Assembly (NCBI RefSeq): GCF_000686705.1
Contig: NZ_JMLJ01000012.1
Coordinates: forward strand, 62,001 to 126,000
Direction of reading: 5' to 3'
From: Clostridium hydrogeniformans DSM 21757
GTDB lineage: Bacteria; Bacillota; Clostridia; Clostridiales; Clostridiaceae
Length of the DNA: 64,000 nucleotides
Shown: one piece after another, positions 8,198 to 16,287 of the stretch
How positions within the stretch are numbered: the stretch's first letter is position 1
Layout: every line of letters begins with the position of its first letter
Notes under the pieces: generated by a model
The model's input: the letters and a program-made list of their open reading frames with translations, nothing else
Database searches by the model: none
What the model was told of the DNA's origin: nothing
Program-made: the position numbers and the translations under genes

Positions 8198-8241
8198 AAC
8201 AAATAAAGACTTTAGTATTAAATACTAAAGTCTTTATTTGT
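8198..8241 (+). terminator. Very strong intrinsic terminator
   Basis: Nearly perfect 20-bp arms covering 8198-8241 followed by TTAAAAAAG; it separates the lipoprotein gene from apbE. Confidence 0.85.
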
Positions 8242-8346
8242 TAAAAAAGTTATATAGGATTTTAATATAAACCCTTAAGTTTTGATTTATAACAATATAT
8301 TTAAAATACTAAGATTTAATTTCTAAAAATTGGAGGTACTTAGACA

Positions 8347-9402
8347 ATGCATAGAAAAACCCTTGTAACCTTATCATTCTTTCTATTACTCCCTTCCCTA
8401 CTTTTGGGCTGTAGTAATAAGAAAGTAGAAGATCCATCAACTAATAAAACCCCTCTATCAAAAACTGAATTTTTTATGGGAACAGCTGTGTCAATTTCTT
8501 TATATGATAACAAAGATGAGGCAATTATACAAAAGGCTTTTGATAGAGTTAAGGAAATAGAGGATGAGATTAGTATAAATAAAGAAAAAACTGATTTAGA
8601 TAAAATAAATGATGCTTCAGGAAAAGAAGCAGTTAAAGCTAAGGATACTACCTTTGAAATAGTTAAAAAAGGTCTTTATTATTCAAACCTTGCTAGTGGA
8701 ACCTTTGATATAACCATAGGTCCATTGGTAAAACTTTGGAGCATAGGACTTCCGGAGCAAAGACTTCCAAGTGATAAGGAAATCAATGAAAAAAAAGCCC
8801 TAGTTAACTATAAAGATTTAGAACTCAATGAAAATAATAAAACTATATTTTTAAAGAAACCTGGAATGATCATAGATTTAGGTGGTATAGCAAAGGGTTA
8901 TACTGCTGATGAAATCGCTAAAATCTTAAAAGAAAATAATGTTTCCTCTGCTATTATAGACTTAGGGGGAAATATATATGTAATAGGTAAAAATTCTAAT
9001 ACTAATAATCCATGGAAAATTGGAATCCAGGATCCCCTTAAACCTCGTGGAGATATAATAGGATCTATAACTGCAGAAAATAAATCTATAGTTACCTCTG
9101 GTATATACGAAAGATACTTTGAAGAAAATGGTAAAAGATATCACCATATATTAAGCCCTGCTTCTGGATATCCTTATGATAATGAAATTGCTGGTATAAG
9201 TATATTAAGTGATTATTCAATAGATGGAGATGCTCTATCTACCACAGTATTTTCAAAAGGTCTTAAGGAAGGATTAGAACTTTTAGAAACTCTTCCAAAT
9301 GTTGAGGGTGTATTTATAACTAAGGATAAAAAAGTATATTTAACTAAAGGTATTAAATCTTCACTTACTATAACAAACAAGGAATATGAAATTATGAATT
9401 AG
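8347..9402 (+). CDS. apbE: FAD:protein FMN transferase, lipoprotein
   Basis: A 351-residue ApbE. The signal peptide ends with lipobox LLLGC (Cys22), so it acts outside the membrane. Family motifs are in order: TEFFMGTAVSISLYD, LWSIGLPEQRLPSDKEI, DLGGIAKGYTADEI, AIIDLGGNIYVIG and HHILSPASGYP, which hold the FAD and Mg2+ sites. It transfers FMN from FAD to the threonine of SGAT motifs. The FMN-binding lipoprotein upstream is the obvious local substrate. The C-terminal end SGIKSSLTI/VFITKDKKVYLTKGI is normal, and the length is typical. Confidence 0.92.
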   Translation: MHRKTLVTLSFFLLLPSLLLGCSNKKVEDPSTNKTPLSKTEFFMGTAVSISLYDNKDEAIIQKAFDRVKEIEDEISINKEKTDLDKINDASGKEAVKAKDTTFEIVKKGLYYSNLASGTFDITIGPLVKLWSIGLPEQRLPSDKEINEKKALVNYKDLELNENNKTIFLKKPGMIIDLGGIAKGYTADEIAKILKENNVSSAIIDLGGNIYVIGKNSNTNNPWKIGIQDPLKPRGDIIGSITAENKSIVTSGIYERYFEENGKRYHHILSPASGYPYDNEIAGISILSDYSIDGDALSTTVFSKGLKEGLELLETLPNVEGVFITKDKKVYLTKGIKSSLTITNKEYEIMN

Positions 9403-9556
9403 AATATATTTATTTTCTTTGGGCAATATAATATTACACTTGCCTTCCAAACTTAACTATTCATAACTAACTTTTATTAAAAGTTTCATAATCTTTATTA
9501 TTATTTTTATGTGAGTTTTAAGCTTAATACAATAGCACATCCTCCATTAAGTTTAA

Positions 9557-9592
9557 AAAAGGACATATTGGAAATTCCAATATGTCCTTTTC
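9557..9592. terminator. Bidirectional terminator
   Basis: GGACATATTGGAA and TTCCAATATGTCC arms flanked by A-run and T-run, between convergent apbE and eutH. Confidence 0.85.
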
Positions 9593-9632
9593 ATATATAT
9601 TATCTTTATACCTTTCTTATTTATAACTGATC

Positions 9633-10733
9633 TTAGATATTTTCTGTAATAAGAATATTTTTTTTACTATGAATCTTAAATAATATATTTGCTAATATAC
9701 ATGCTAATATACCACAGATTAATTTACATAGCATAAAAGCACCTAAAAATTCTGGATTTAAGGATGCAATGAACCCCATTTGTCCTCCAAATATAAATGA
9801 AAGTGATACACTGAGTGCACTTGCTATTATTTTTCCCTTCTCATTCATATCTTTTAAACTAACAAAAATTAAAAGGCTACTAGCTAAAGCTCCTAAAAAT
9901 CCTGTTACCGCTACAGAATTTACCCCCATTAAATGCCCAATAGATGTAAAGGGTTTCTTAAATATTCTACTTATTACAGATATCATTGGATAAGCTCCTC
10001 CTAAGAAGAAAGATATCTTACAAACTATTTTTAAAACCTCTTCCATGGGAAGGAAATTAGAAACTATTGTAATATCTAATATAAATTGTAGTCCTTGAAT
10101 AAGCATTGCAATTACACTTATTGATATTATGCACTTTCCAATTATATTAAATATTACTATGGCTTTATCCATAGACTTTAATATTAAAACTGTGAGTATT
10201 AACGAAAACACTATTATGGGAATGGTATTTATAAATATAAGTTTCATATTCATTCCCTTATAAAAGGCTACAATTAAAGCTCCAATTGGTATGGTTATAA
10301 TCCCACAAATTACTCCTTTTGCAAAAACCTCAGTATCCTTTTTATCTATTAAGGTTAATGCCATAGGCAAAGAAAAACTTAATGTAGTTCCTAAGGTAGA
10401 TGCAATAAGTACTGCTGAATATATCCCTACATCATTATTTAATGCCACATCCATACTTATTTTATATGCTCCCATATCTGGTGCAAGTATCATAGCCGGT
10501 AGAATCGATGGATCTATATTTCCACTTCCTAATATAGGTCCTAAATAGGATGATATTAAACTAGATATTATTGGAGTTAATGATAGTATTCCCACCATAG
10601 TTATTGCCATAGGCCCCATGGTTTTTATACCTTCTTCAAATTTTTCTCCTACTTTAAACTTATTTCCTATAAGATAATCTACTCCACCAATTACAAAAAA
10701 GAATCCTACAAAATATACAACAAATTTATCCAA
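9633..10733 (-). CDS. eutH: EutH-family ethanolamine transporter, orphan
   Basis: A 366-residue polytopic membrane protein with about ten hydrophobic helices. The opening YFVGFFFVIGGVDYLIGNKF, the segment GILSLTPIISSLISSYLGP and DPSILPAMILAPDMGAYKIS match EutH. The GVNSVAVTGFLGALASS region near residue 265 also fits. No ethanolamine ammonia-lyase (eutBC), microcompartment or eut regulator is in this window. It may supply ethanolamine as a nitrogen source to genes elsewhere, or have another amine substrate. A 102-bp inverted-repeat element lies about 125 bp upstream. Confidence 0.8.
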   Translation of the reverse strand: MDKFVVYFVGFFFVIGGVDYLIGNKFKVGEKFEEGIKTMGPMAITMVGILSLTPIISSLISSYLGPILGSGNIDPSILPAMILAPDMGAYKISMDVALNNDVGIYSAVLIASTLGTTLSFSLPMALTLIDKKDTEVFAKGVICGIITIPIGALIVAFYKGMNMKLIFINTIPIIVFSLILTVLILKSMDKAIVIFNIIGKCIISISVIAMLIQGLQFILDITIVSNFLPMEEVLKIVCKISFFLGGAYPMISVISRIFKKPFTSIGHLMGVNSVAVTGFLGALASSLLIFVSLKDMNEKGKIIASALSVSLSFIFGGQMGFIASLNPEFLGAFMLCKLICGILACILANILFKIHSKKNILITENI

Positions 10734-10858
10734 GAATAACCCCCCTTAAATAATCTAAATAAATTTTACATTATCCATAAGAATCTTGCCATATATTTCT
10801 TTGAAAACATTTATATTTTTTTAATAAATTCTACTTATTTTCTTAAAATCCGCTTGTT

Positions 10859-10960
10859 ATAGGGTTTTAAGTTTTAAAGTTATTTTATACATCTTGCTAA
10901 AGCAAGATAAGTCAATGATATTTTTAATGGATAAGTTAAGGACTTCTATTAAAACCCTAT
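10859..10960 (+). repeat. Small palindrome-ended dispersed repeat, copy 1 (102 bp)
   Basis: Terminal arms ATAGGGTTTTAA (10859-10870) and TTAAAACCCTAT (10949-10960) are perfect inverted repeats; an inner hairpin ATCTTGCT/AGCAAGAT lies near 10891-10908. About 80 bp from 10882 to 10962 align without gaps to the complement of 50912-50990, at roughly three quarters identity by eye. No ORF. It looks like a MITE or a mobile RNA-structure element. Confidence 0.6.
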
Positions 10961-11024
10961 AAATATAATGTTTATACTTTTATATCTTTATACTAACTAA
11001 AAAAGTTATCTTAATTATATAGAT

Positions 11025-11056
11025 AAAAAAACTATGGAGTTACCCATAGCTTTTTA
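11025..11056 (-). terminator. Intrinsic terminator of the ClC-DUF503 operon
   Basis: CTATGG and CCATAG arms flanked by an A-run and T-run, just after the DUF503 stop codon. Confidence 0.7.
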
Positions 11057-11065
11057 AATTAAATA

Positions 11066-11347
11066 TTATATTATTTCTGTCTCTATATCTGTTATAAAAG
11101 CTTCACTATTTTCCTCTATAAAATTTATAACAGAGTTTATCATTGCATCACCTTTTGAAGTCTCATTACATACAGCTGCTATTCCTAGCACTATAATTTT
11201 ATGATTATCTTGACTTTCTATTTCAGCAACAGACACGTTAAATTTATTCTTTATTCTTTCCTTTAAACTAGATAAAACCATTCTTTTTTCCTTTAAGGAC
11301 TTTACCCAAGGTGCTCTAAGAGTTATCTTCGCTGTAGCTATTATCAT
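11066..11347 (-). CDS. DUF503 (YlxP-like) protein
   Basis: A 93-residue protein of full family length. The motif LRAPWVKSLKEKRMVLSSLKERIKNKFNVSVAEIESQDNH matches the DUF503/YlxP family, small ferredoxin-like-fold proteins with a suggested link to ribosome maturation in other Firmicutes. Its ATG overlaps the TGA of the ClC gene (ATGA at 11344-11347), so the two are translationally coupled. That coupling to a channel is not explained by the known family role. Confidence 0.8.
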   Translation of the reverse strand: MIIATAKITLRAPWVKSLKEKRMVLSSLKERIKNKFNVSVAEIESQDNHKIIVLGIAAVCNETSKGDAMINSVINFIEENSEAFITDIETEII

Positions 11348-12921
11348 ATCTCATTCTCTCCTACCAATAGGTTTAATTTTTCATTAACTAAAATACTATC
11401 CCCTTCATTAGTCAATGCAACTATGTAATCCCCTACTAATATCTCTGTATTTCCTCCAGGTATTATCTCATCTTGCCCTCTTTTTATTGAAACTATAAGA
11501 CATTTTTCTGGCCAAATTATCTCTTTTATTTTTTTACCTTCTAGCTTAGATCCTAAACTTACTGGAAGCTCTATTAAAACTTTATTATGCTCTTCTGACT
11601 CAAAGTTTTCCCCTTTATTCTTAAGAATCCTATGTAAAAGTTCCTCATATATTGGCTTTGATCCTAAAATTTCTGTAGTTTCATAAGCAACTATACAAAC
11701 TATAGCTAAGGATAATAGATGAGAAAAAGAACCTGTCATTTCAGTTATTAGTATTATTCCCGTAATTGGCGCTTTTACTATAGCAGTTAAATATCCTGCC
11801 ATAGCAAGTATTATAAAGTTTATTATAAATCCATTACTAAGCCCTATGGTAACACTTAATACTTTCCCAAAAATTCCTCCCATAAATGCACCTACTACTA
11901 AAAGAGGAAGAAAAATTCCTCCTGGCGCCCCAGAGCCATAACTTATCATGGTAAAGAAAAATCTTACTACCATTAAAATAAACATGAGCTTTAATGTCAT
12001 ATCCCCATGTACTAGATCTTCAACAAGAGCGTGACCTCCTCCTAAAGCCTTAGGATATATAAGTCCAACTAATGCTGCAAATAAAAATGCTGGTATAGAT
12101 TTCTTAATCCCCTTAAAAAATTTGAAAGAATCATATAAGTTTAAAGTTTTTAGCATTACCTTGTTAAATACTATACCACTAAGTCCTATTATAATTCCAA
12201 GAAGTATTAAATAACCATAATATTTAAAAGGTAACATTTTAACCACTGTAAAGTCAAAAACTGGATTTATTCCAAAGAATTGTTTAGCTAAAAAATCTGC
12301 TGTTATAGATGCTCCTAGTGCAGATGTTAAAATAATTGGTGAAAAACTTTTATGTATCTCCTCTAATGCAAATATAACTCCTGATATAGGTGCATTAAAT
12401 GCAGCTGCAAGTCCTGCTGAAGCCCCAGAAGTTATTAAGTACTTTTCCTCTAGTTTTAATCTTTTAAAGATTTTACTAAAACCTTGCCCTACTGCAGCAC
12501 CTATTTGTATAGATGGGCCTTCCCGCCCCACAGCTAGCCCTCCTACTATGGCTAATATACCACCAACAAACTTAGCAATTATAACCTTTATCCAATTCAT
12601 AGATAAATGCCCTATAAGTACTCCTTCTGTTTGAGGTATACCACTTCCTGAAGCCATGGGTTCCCATTTAATCATATAGGACACTATTAGTCCTATTATT
12701 ATTAAACATAAAATCCATATAGGTATAGTTAAAGGATTTTTTCTTTGAATATTGTATATCCATTGGCTAAAATTATAAGCTTCTCCTAGTAAAAATCTAT
12801 AGGCAACTATACTTAACCCTGAAAATAATCCCACTAATATTCCTTCTATCACAATTTTAAATCTAAAACTATACCAGTTTCTTAAAGTATCTCCCGTATT
12901 GTTTTTTGACAAGCTCACCAT
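11344..12921 (-). CDS. ClC-type chloride channel/antiporter with C-terminal TrkA-C domain
   Basis: About 525 residues from the ATG at 12921, placed after GAGGGA; a GTG at 12927 is possible. The ClC filter motifs are present in order: GSGIPQTEG, GREGPSIQIGAAVG (with the gating glutamate) and GAPGGIFLPLL. About ten or more membrane helices cover residues 20-420. Residues from about 445 form a TrkA-C (RCK) domain: LPVSLGSKLEGKKIKEIIWPEKCLIVSIKRGQDEIIPGG, a cytosolic regulatory module found in a subset of bacterial ClC proteins. The glutamates argue for Cl-/H+ exchange rather than the fluoride-specific subclass. Confidence 0.9.
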   Translation of the reverse strand: MVSLSKNNTGDTLRNWYSFRFKIVIEGILVGLFSGLSIVAYRFLLGEAYNFSQWIYNIQRKNPLTIPIWILCLIIIGLIVSYMIKWEPMASGSGIPQTEGVLIGHLSMNWIKVIIAKFVGGILAIVGGLAVGREGPSIQIGAAVGQGFSKIFKRLKLEEKYLITSGASAGLAAAFNAPISGVIFALEEIHKSFSPIILTSALGASITADFLAKQFFGINPVFDFTVVKMLPFKYYGYLILLGIIIGLSGIVFNKVMLKTLNLYDSFKFFKGIKKSIPAFLFAALVGLIYPKALGGGHALVEDLVHGDMTLKLMFILMVVRFFFTMISYGSGAPGGIFLPLLVVGAFMGGIFGKVLSVTIGLSNGFIINFIILAMAGYLTAIVKAPITGIILITEMTGSFSHLLSLAIVCIVAYETTEILGSKPIYEELLHRILKNKGENFESEEHNKVLIELPVSLGSKLEGKKIKEIIWPEKCLIVSIKRGQDEIIPGGNTEILVGDYIVALTNEGDSILVNEKLNLLVGENEI

Positions 12922-12982
12922 CCTCACTCCCTCTTAAGTCTGTATTTTGTCCAATTATTCCTTTCTTTAAGCCTTTAAATAT

Positions 12983-13010
12983 AAAAAGACTCCAGGGTAA
13001 ATCTGGAGTC
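12983..13010 (-). terminator. Hairpin terminator 62 bp upstream of the ClC gene
   Basis: GACTCCAG and CTGGAGTC arms (12988-12995 and 13003-13010); the leftward T-run is CTTTTTATATTT. It is 270 bp beyond the MATE stop, so it could end MATE transcripts or be a leader attenuator for ClC-DUF503. The rest of 12922-13282 shows nothing I recognise. Confidence 0.7.
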
Positions 13011-13282
13011 TAAATAAACCTAATATAAATTATAAACTTATATTTAATATATTTTTAGTTATAAATCCTAAATAATAATTTGTAAAACCATGATATTATA
13101 AATAAATTAAATAAAAATCCACTATTATCTATCCATATTTAGAATAATTATAAATTCATAAACTTTTTTAGCTTATACTACTCCATAACACTGTTTTATC
13201 CTCAATACTAAAATGCACTGAGCTCTGCTATTATATTAATACCTTTTAAGTATATCATAGCTAAAAAAACTTTACAAAATTC

Positions 13283-14644
13283 TTACATACTACTTACTAA
13301 TACCTTCACCCATTTCCCCCTCTTTATTCTAATATATCCTAGTATAAACTTAGCTACTTCTTCTAAAGTTATAAGGGTAACTACATATTCTACATTTAAC
13401 TTAAAGACAAAAGCTCCTAAAAAGGATACGGGGACCCCTATGCACCACATAGTGAATGCTTCTACAAATAGTCCATACTTGGCATCTCCACCCCCTCTTA
13501 AAACTCCAACTATAAGTATTATATTAAAGGTTCTTATAGTTAGTATTAAAGAGGTTATATAAAGAATTCTTTCAGCACTTTTAAGTATTTCATAGGATAT
13601 GTCTCCACTATAAAAACTTAGTATAGTTGGGGACAGTAAAGCTAATACCCCTGCAAGTAAAATTCCAATTCCACATCCAAGCTTTAAGAACTTCTTTGCA
13701 AAGTCCTTAGCCTCTTCTACTTCATTAGCACCCACCTTATTTCCAACCATAACTATGGCCGCATTAGATATTCCAAAGGTAATTACCATAAATAAATTAG
13801 TTATAGGATTACATATTTGTACTGCTGCTAAAGCTTCTGTACTTATTCTGCCATAAACTGCAGAATATAAAACCGTTCCAAGACCCCAACATGCCTCATT
13901 TAAAACTACTGCTCCTATAGTTCTATACATCTTTTTAATAAACTTTTTCTTAAAATATAATAATTCCTCTTTCTTAGATGCTAGTACACCATTTTTAATG
14001 TATATTATAGAAATTAATGATATTACTTCAACTATTCTAGCTATTAGTGTGGCAATAGCTGCTCCTTCTACTCCCATAGGATTAAAACCTAAATGACCAA
14101 AGATTAAAATATAATTAAATATTGTATTAGTTCCTAATGCAATTGCACTTACTATCATAGGTAATTTAGGATTTCCTATGCATCTTGATGCAAAGGCATA
14201 ATTAAAAGTTATAGCTGTAAATATATAGCTATATATTACTATACTTAAATATTTACTTCCTAAAATTACAACTTCTTTGTCACTATTAAATAATCTTATT
14301 ATTCCTTCTGGATTTATAATTGCAATAACCATAAATATAAGAGATAAGCTTATTCCTAGTACATTTCCTAGTCCAACTACCCTTCTTATATTTTTTTCAT
14401 CCCTACTTCCCCAGAACTGTGAAATGTACATTCCACATCCACTAAATACTCCCCCTATTAAAATGTTAAAGAAAAAAAAGTACTGGTTTGCTATACCTAC
14501 AGCTGCTATTTCTTTTTCTCCAACCTTACCAATCATTAAGGTATCTACCATATTTAATGAGGATACTATTAAATATTGGAGCATTATTGGTAGAGCTATT
14601 TTAAATAAATTAGAATAAAACTTTCTGTCATTAAAAATCTTCAC
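13283..14644 (-). CDS. MATE-family multidrug/cation efflux protein
   Basis: A 453-residue protein with about twelve transmembrane helices in two homologous halves. Family signs: KIALPIMLQYLIVSSLNMVDTLMIGKVGEKEIAAVGIANQ at the start, the internal CGMYISQFWGSRDEKN loop and the second-half counterpart GNKVGANEVEEAKDFAKKFLKLGC. It should export a drug or metabolite by Na+ or H+ antiport from the cytoplasmic membrane. The gene follows the rubredoxin terminator by about 35 bp and appears to be transcribed alone. The substrate cannot be inferred. Confidence 0.88.
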   Translation of the reverse strand: MKIFNDRKFYSNLFKIALPIMLQYLIVSSLNMVDTLMIGKVGEKEIAAVGIANQYFFFFNILIGGVFSGCGMYISQFWGSRDEKNIRRVVGLGNVLGISLSLIFMVIAIINPEGIIRLFNSDKEVVILGSKYLSIVIYSYIFTAITFNYAFASRCIGNPKLPMIVSAIALGTNTIFNYILIFGHLGFNPMGVEGAAIATLIARIVEVISLISIIYIKNGVLASKKEELLYFKKKFIKKMYRTIGAVVLNEACWGLGTVLYSAVYGRISTEALAAVQICNPITNLFMVITFGISNAAIVMVGNKVGANEVEEAKDFAKKFLKLGCGIGILLAGVLALLSPTILSFYSGDISYEILKSAERILYITSLILTIRTFNIILIVGVLRGGGDAKYGLFVEAFTMWCIGVPVSFLGAFVFKLNVEYVVTLITLEEVAKFILGYIRIKRGKWVKVLVSSM

Positions 14645-14670
14645 ACCTTATCCCCCTTTAATTTTTATCA

Positions 14671-14715
14671 AAAAAAATTAAAGCAACCCTTTAAAGTTTT
14701 TAAAAGTGGTTGCTT
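14671..14715 (-). terminator. Intrinsic terminator of the rubredoxin gene
   Basis: AAGCAACC (14681-14688) and GGTTGCTT (14708-14715) arms with a leftward TTTAATTTTTTTT tail. Confidence 0.75.
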
Positions 14716-14773
14716 CACAAGTCACATATAGAAATATTACTATTAATTTTTATATCATAATTTTCCTTTAAAG

Positions 14774-14935
14774 TCAATTAAGCTCTTCAAAAACATCTGT
14801 GGGTTCTCCACATATGGGACAAACCCAATCATAAGGTAAATCCTCTAATGGTATTCCTTTTGGTATACCTTGAGAAGAATCTCCTACTTCTGGATCATAT
14901 ATATATCCACATTCTACGCATACATACTTTTTCAT
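14774..14935 (-). CDS. Rubredoxin
   Basis: A 53-residue protein encoded from the ATG at 14935 with GGAGG five bases upstream. The two iron-binding knuckles are present: [16 protein letters not shown] (Cys6 and Cys9) and [17 protein letters not shown] (Cys39 and Cys42), with the usual [15 protein letters not shown] linker. It is a one-electron carrier in the cytosol of anaerobes, commonly linked to oxygen and superoxide detoxification. It is monocistronic here, with its own terminator; no partner reductase is adjacent. Confidence 0.95.
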   Translation of the reverse strand: MKKYVCVECGYIYDPEVGDSSQGIPKGIPLEDLPYDWVCPICGEPTDVFEELN

Positions 14936-15188
14936 ATAATCCTCCTTATATTTAATACTATATAATTATAATTATTACTTATCTATTTTTCAATATAATT
15001 ATTATAGGACTATTTTTTATAGTTTATCCTAGACTTTAAAATTCTACTACTCCCATATTAATTTAGCTAATTATCATATTTAATTTTTCTCATTAAAATC
15101 ACTAGTTTTTAGAAATTACACTATTGGATATTCTATAGGTAAATGATAAACTTAATTTAGCTATTTTAATATTAATAAAAACTAAAAC

Positions 15189-15219
15189 CATTTATAATAA
15201 CCTAAGGTTATTATAAATG
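15189..15219. promoter_or_regulatory. 31-bp perfect palindrome, likely operator
   Basis: Two exact 15-bp arms (15189-15203, 15205-15219) around one base, 36 bp before the EamA start, with no T-run on either side. Position and symmetry suggest a repressor or activator site controlling the transporter. The rest of 14936-15255 shows no gene. Confidence 0.55.
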
Positions 15220-15255
15220 CTATATGTTTAATCTTTACACTAAGAGAGGGATATC

Positions 15256-16170
15256 ATGGACAAAGAAACTTTTTTCACTAAGAACCTTAATAAAATAATT
15301 ATATCTGTAATTTGTTGTGTTTTATGGGGAAGTGCTTTCCCAGTTCTTAAAATAAGCTATAGGGAACTTAATATAATATCTAGTAATACCGGTGCCCTTA
15401 TGACCCTAGCTGGTCTTAGATTTTTTATAGCTTCAATTTTAATTTTTATATGTACATATTTTATTTTTAAAGAAAAAATCTCTATAGAAAAAAGTTATAT
15501 TCCAAAACTTATACTTCTAGGATTTTTTCAAACTGGTTTTTATTATTTCTTATTTTACAATGGTGTATCTAATACTTCTGGAATGAAAAGCGCTATAATA
15601 GGTGCCCTAGAAAGCTTCTTTACAGTCATAGCAGCTCATTTTTATTATTCTAATGATAAAATAGATAAGATGAAAATTACTGCTATGATTACTGGCTTTT
15701 TAGGAATAATATTTGCAAACTGGGGTAAAGGCTTTGAGTTTTCATTTACCTTCCTTGGAGAAGGACTTCTTGCTTTAAGTTGTGTTTTAGGAGCATTAAG
15801 TTCAATTATGGTAAAGGAATTCTCAAAATCCATACATCCTTTTGTAATAACTGGTTATCAAATGTTCTTCGGATCAATAATGATGCTTATTTATGGATTT
15901 TCTAGTGGACAAGGTTCCTTAAACTTTAATCCTTTATCCTCTAGTTTACTTCTATACTCTGCATTATTATCAACTGTTGCATTTTCTCTTTGGTTTATGC
16001 TTTTAAAATATAATAAGGCTGGAGAAATAAGCCTTTATAGATTTATAATTCCTGTATCAGGAACCATATTATCAGTTATATTTCTTCCTGAAGAGACTCT
16101 TAACATATACATATTTATCTCTTTAACTTTAGTTACCCTTGGAATTGTAGGAATAAATAAGTTTAAGTAA
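15256..16170 (+). CDS. EamA/DMT-family transporter (RhaT/YdcZ-like)
   Basis: A 304-residue protein with ten predicted helices in two EamA repeats. It has the family opening CCVLWGSAFPVLKISYREL and the half-ending helices GFLGIIFANWG and LTLVTLGIVGINKFK. EamA carriers export amino acids or metabolites across the cytoplasmic membrane; the substrate here is unknown. A GAGAGGG ribosome site precedes the ATG. The 31-bp palindrome immediately upstream suggests specific repression or activation. Confidence 0.88.
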   Translation: MDKETFFTKNLNKIIISVICCVLWGSAFPVLKISYRELNIISSNTGALMTLAGLRFFIASILIFICTYFIFKEKISIEKSYIPKLILLGFFQTGFYYFLFYNGVSNTSGMKSAIIGALESFFTVIAAHFYYSNDKIDKMKITAMITGFLGIIFANWGKGFEFSFTFLGEGLLALSCVLGALSSIMVKEFSKSIHPFVITGYQMFFGSIMMLIYGFSSGQGSLNFNPLSSSLLLYSALLSTVAFSLWFMLLKYNKAGEISLYRFIIPVSGTILSVIFLPEETLNIYIFISLTLVTLGIVGINKFK

Positions 16171-16244
16171 CCTTATATATAGACTTTAAAAGTAAAAAGC
16201 TTTATTAATCCATATATATTAATGAAGTCTTTAACATAATCATA

Positions 16245-16284
16245 AAAAATAAGCAAGTCCTTTTAAAAAGACTTGCTTATTTTT
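16245..16284. terminator. Bidirectional terminator
   Basis: AAAAATAAGCAAGTC and GACTTGCTTATTTTT arms between convergent EamA and DUF2334 genes. Confidence 0.88.
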
Positions 16285-16287
16285 ATA

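Noticed and set aside
9419-9445. Possible sigma-54 promoter (TGGGCA followed by TTGC-like bases)
   Set aside because: The GG-to-GC spacing is wrong and it lies just after apbE facing a terminator.
12922-13282. Fluoride riboswitch before the ClC gene
   Set aside because: The conserved aptamer core is not there, and the protein has the GREGP chloride motif rather than a fluoride-type one.
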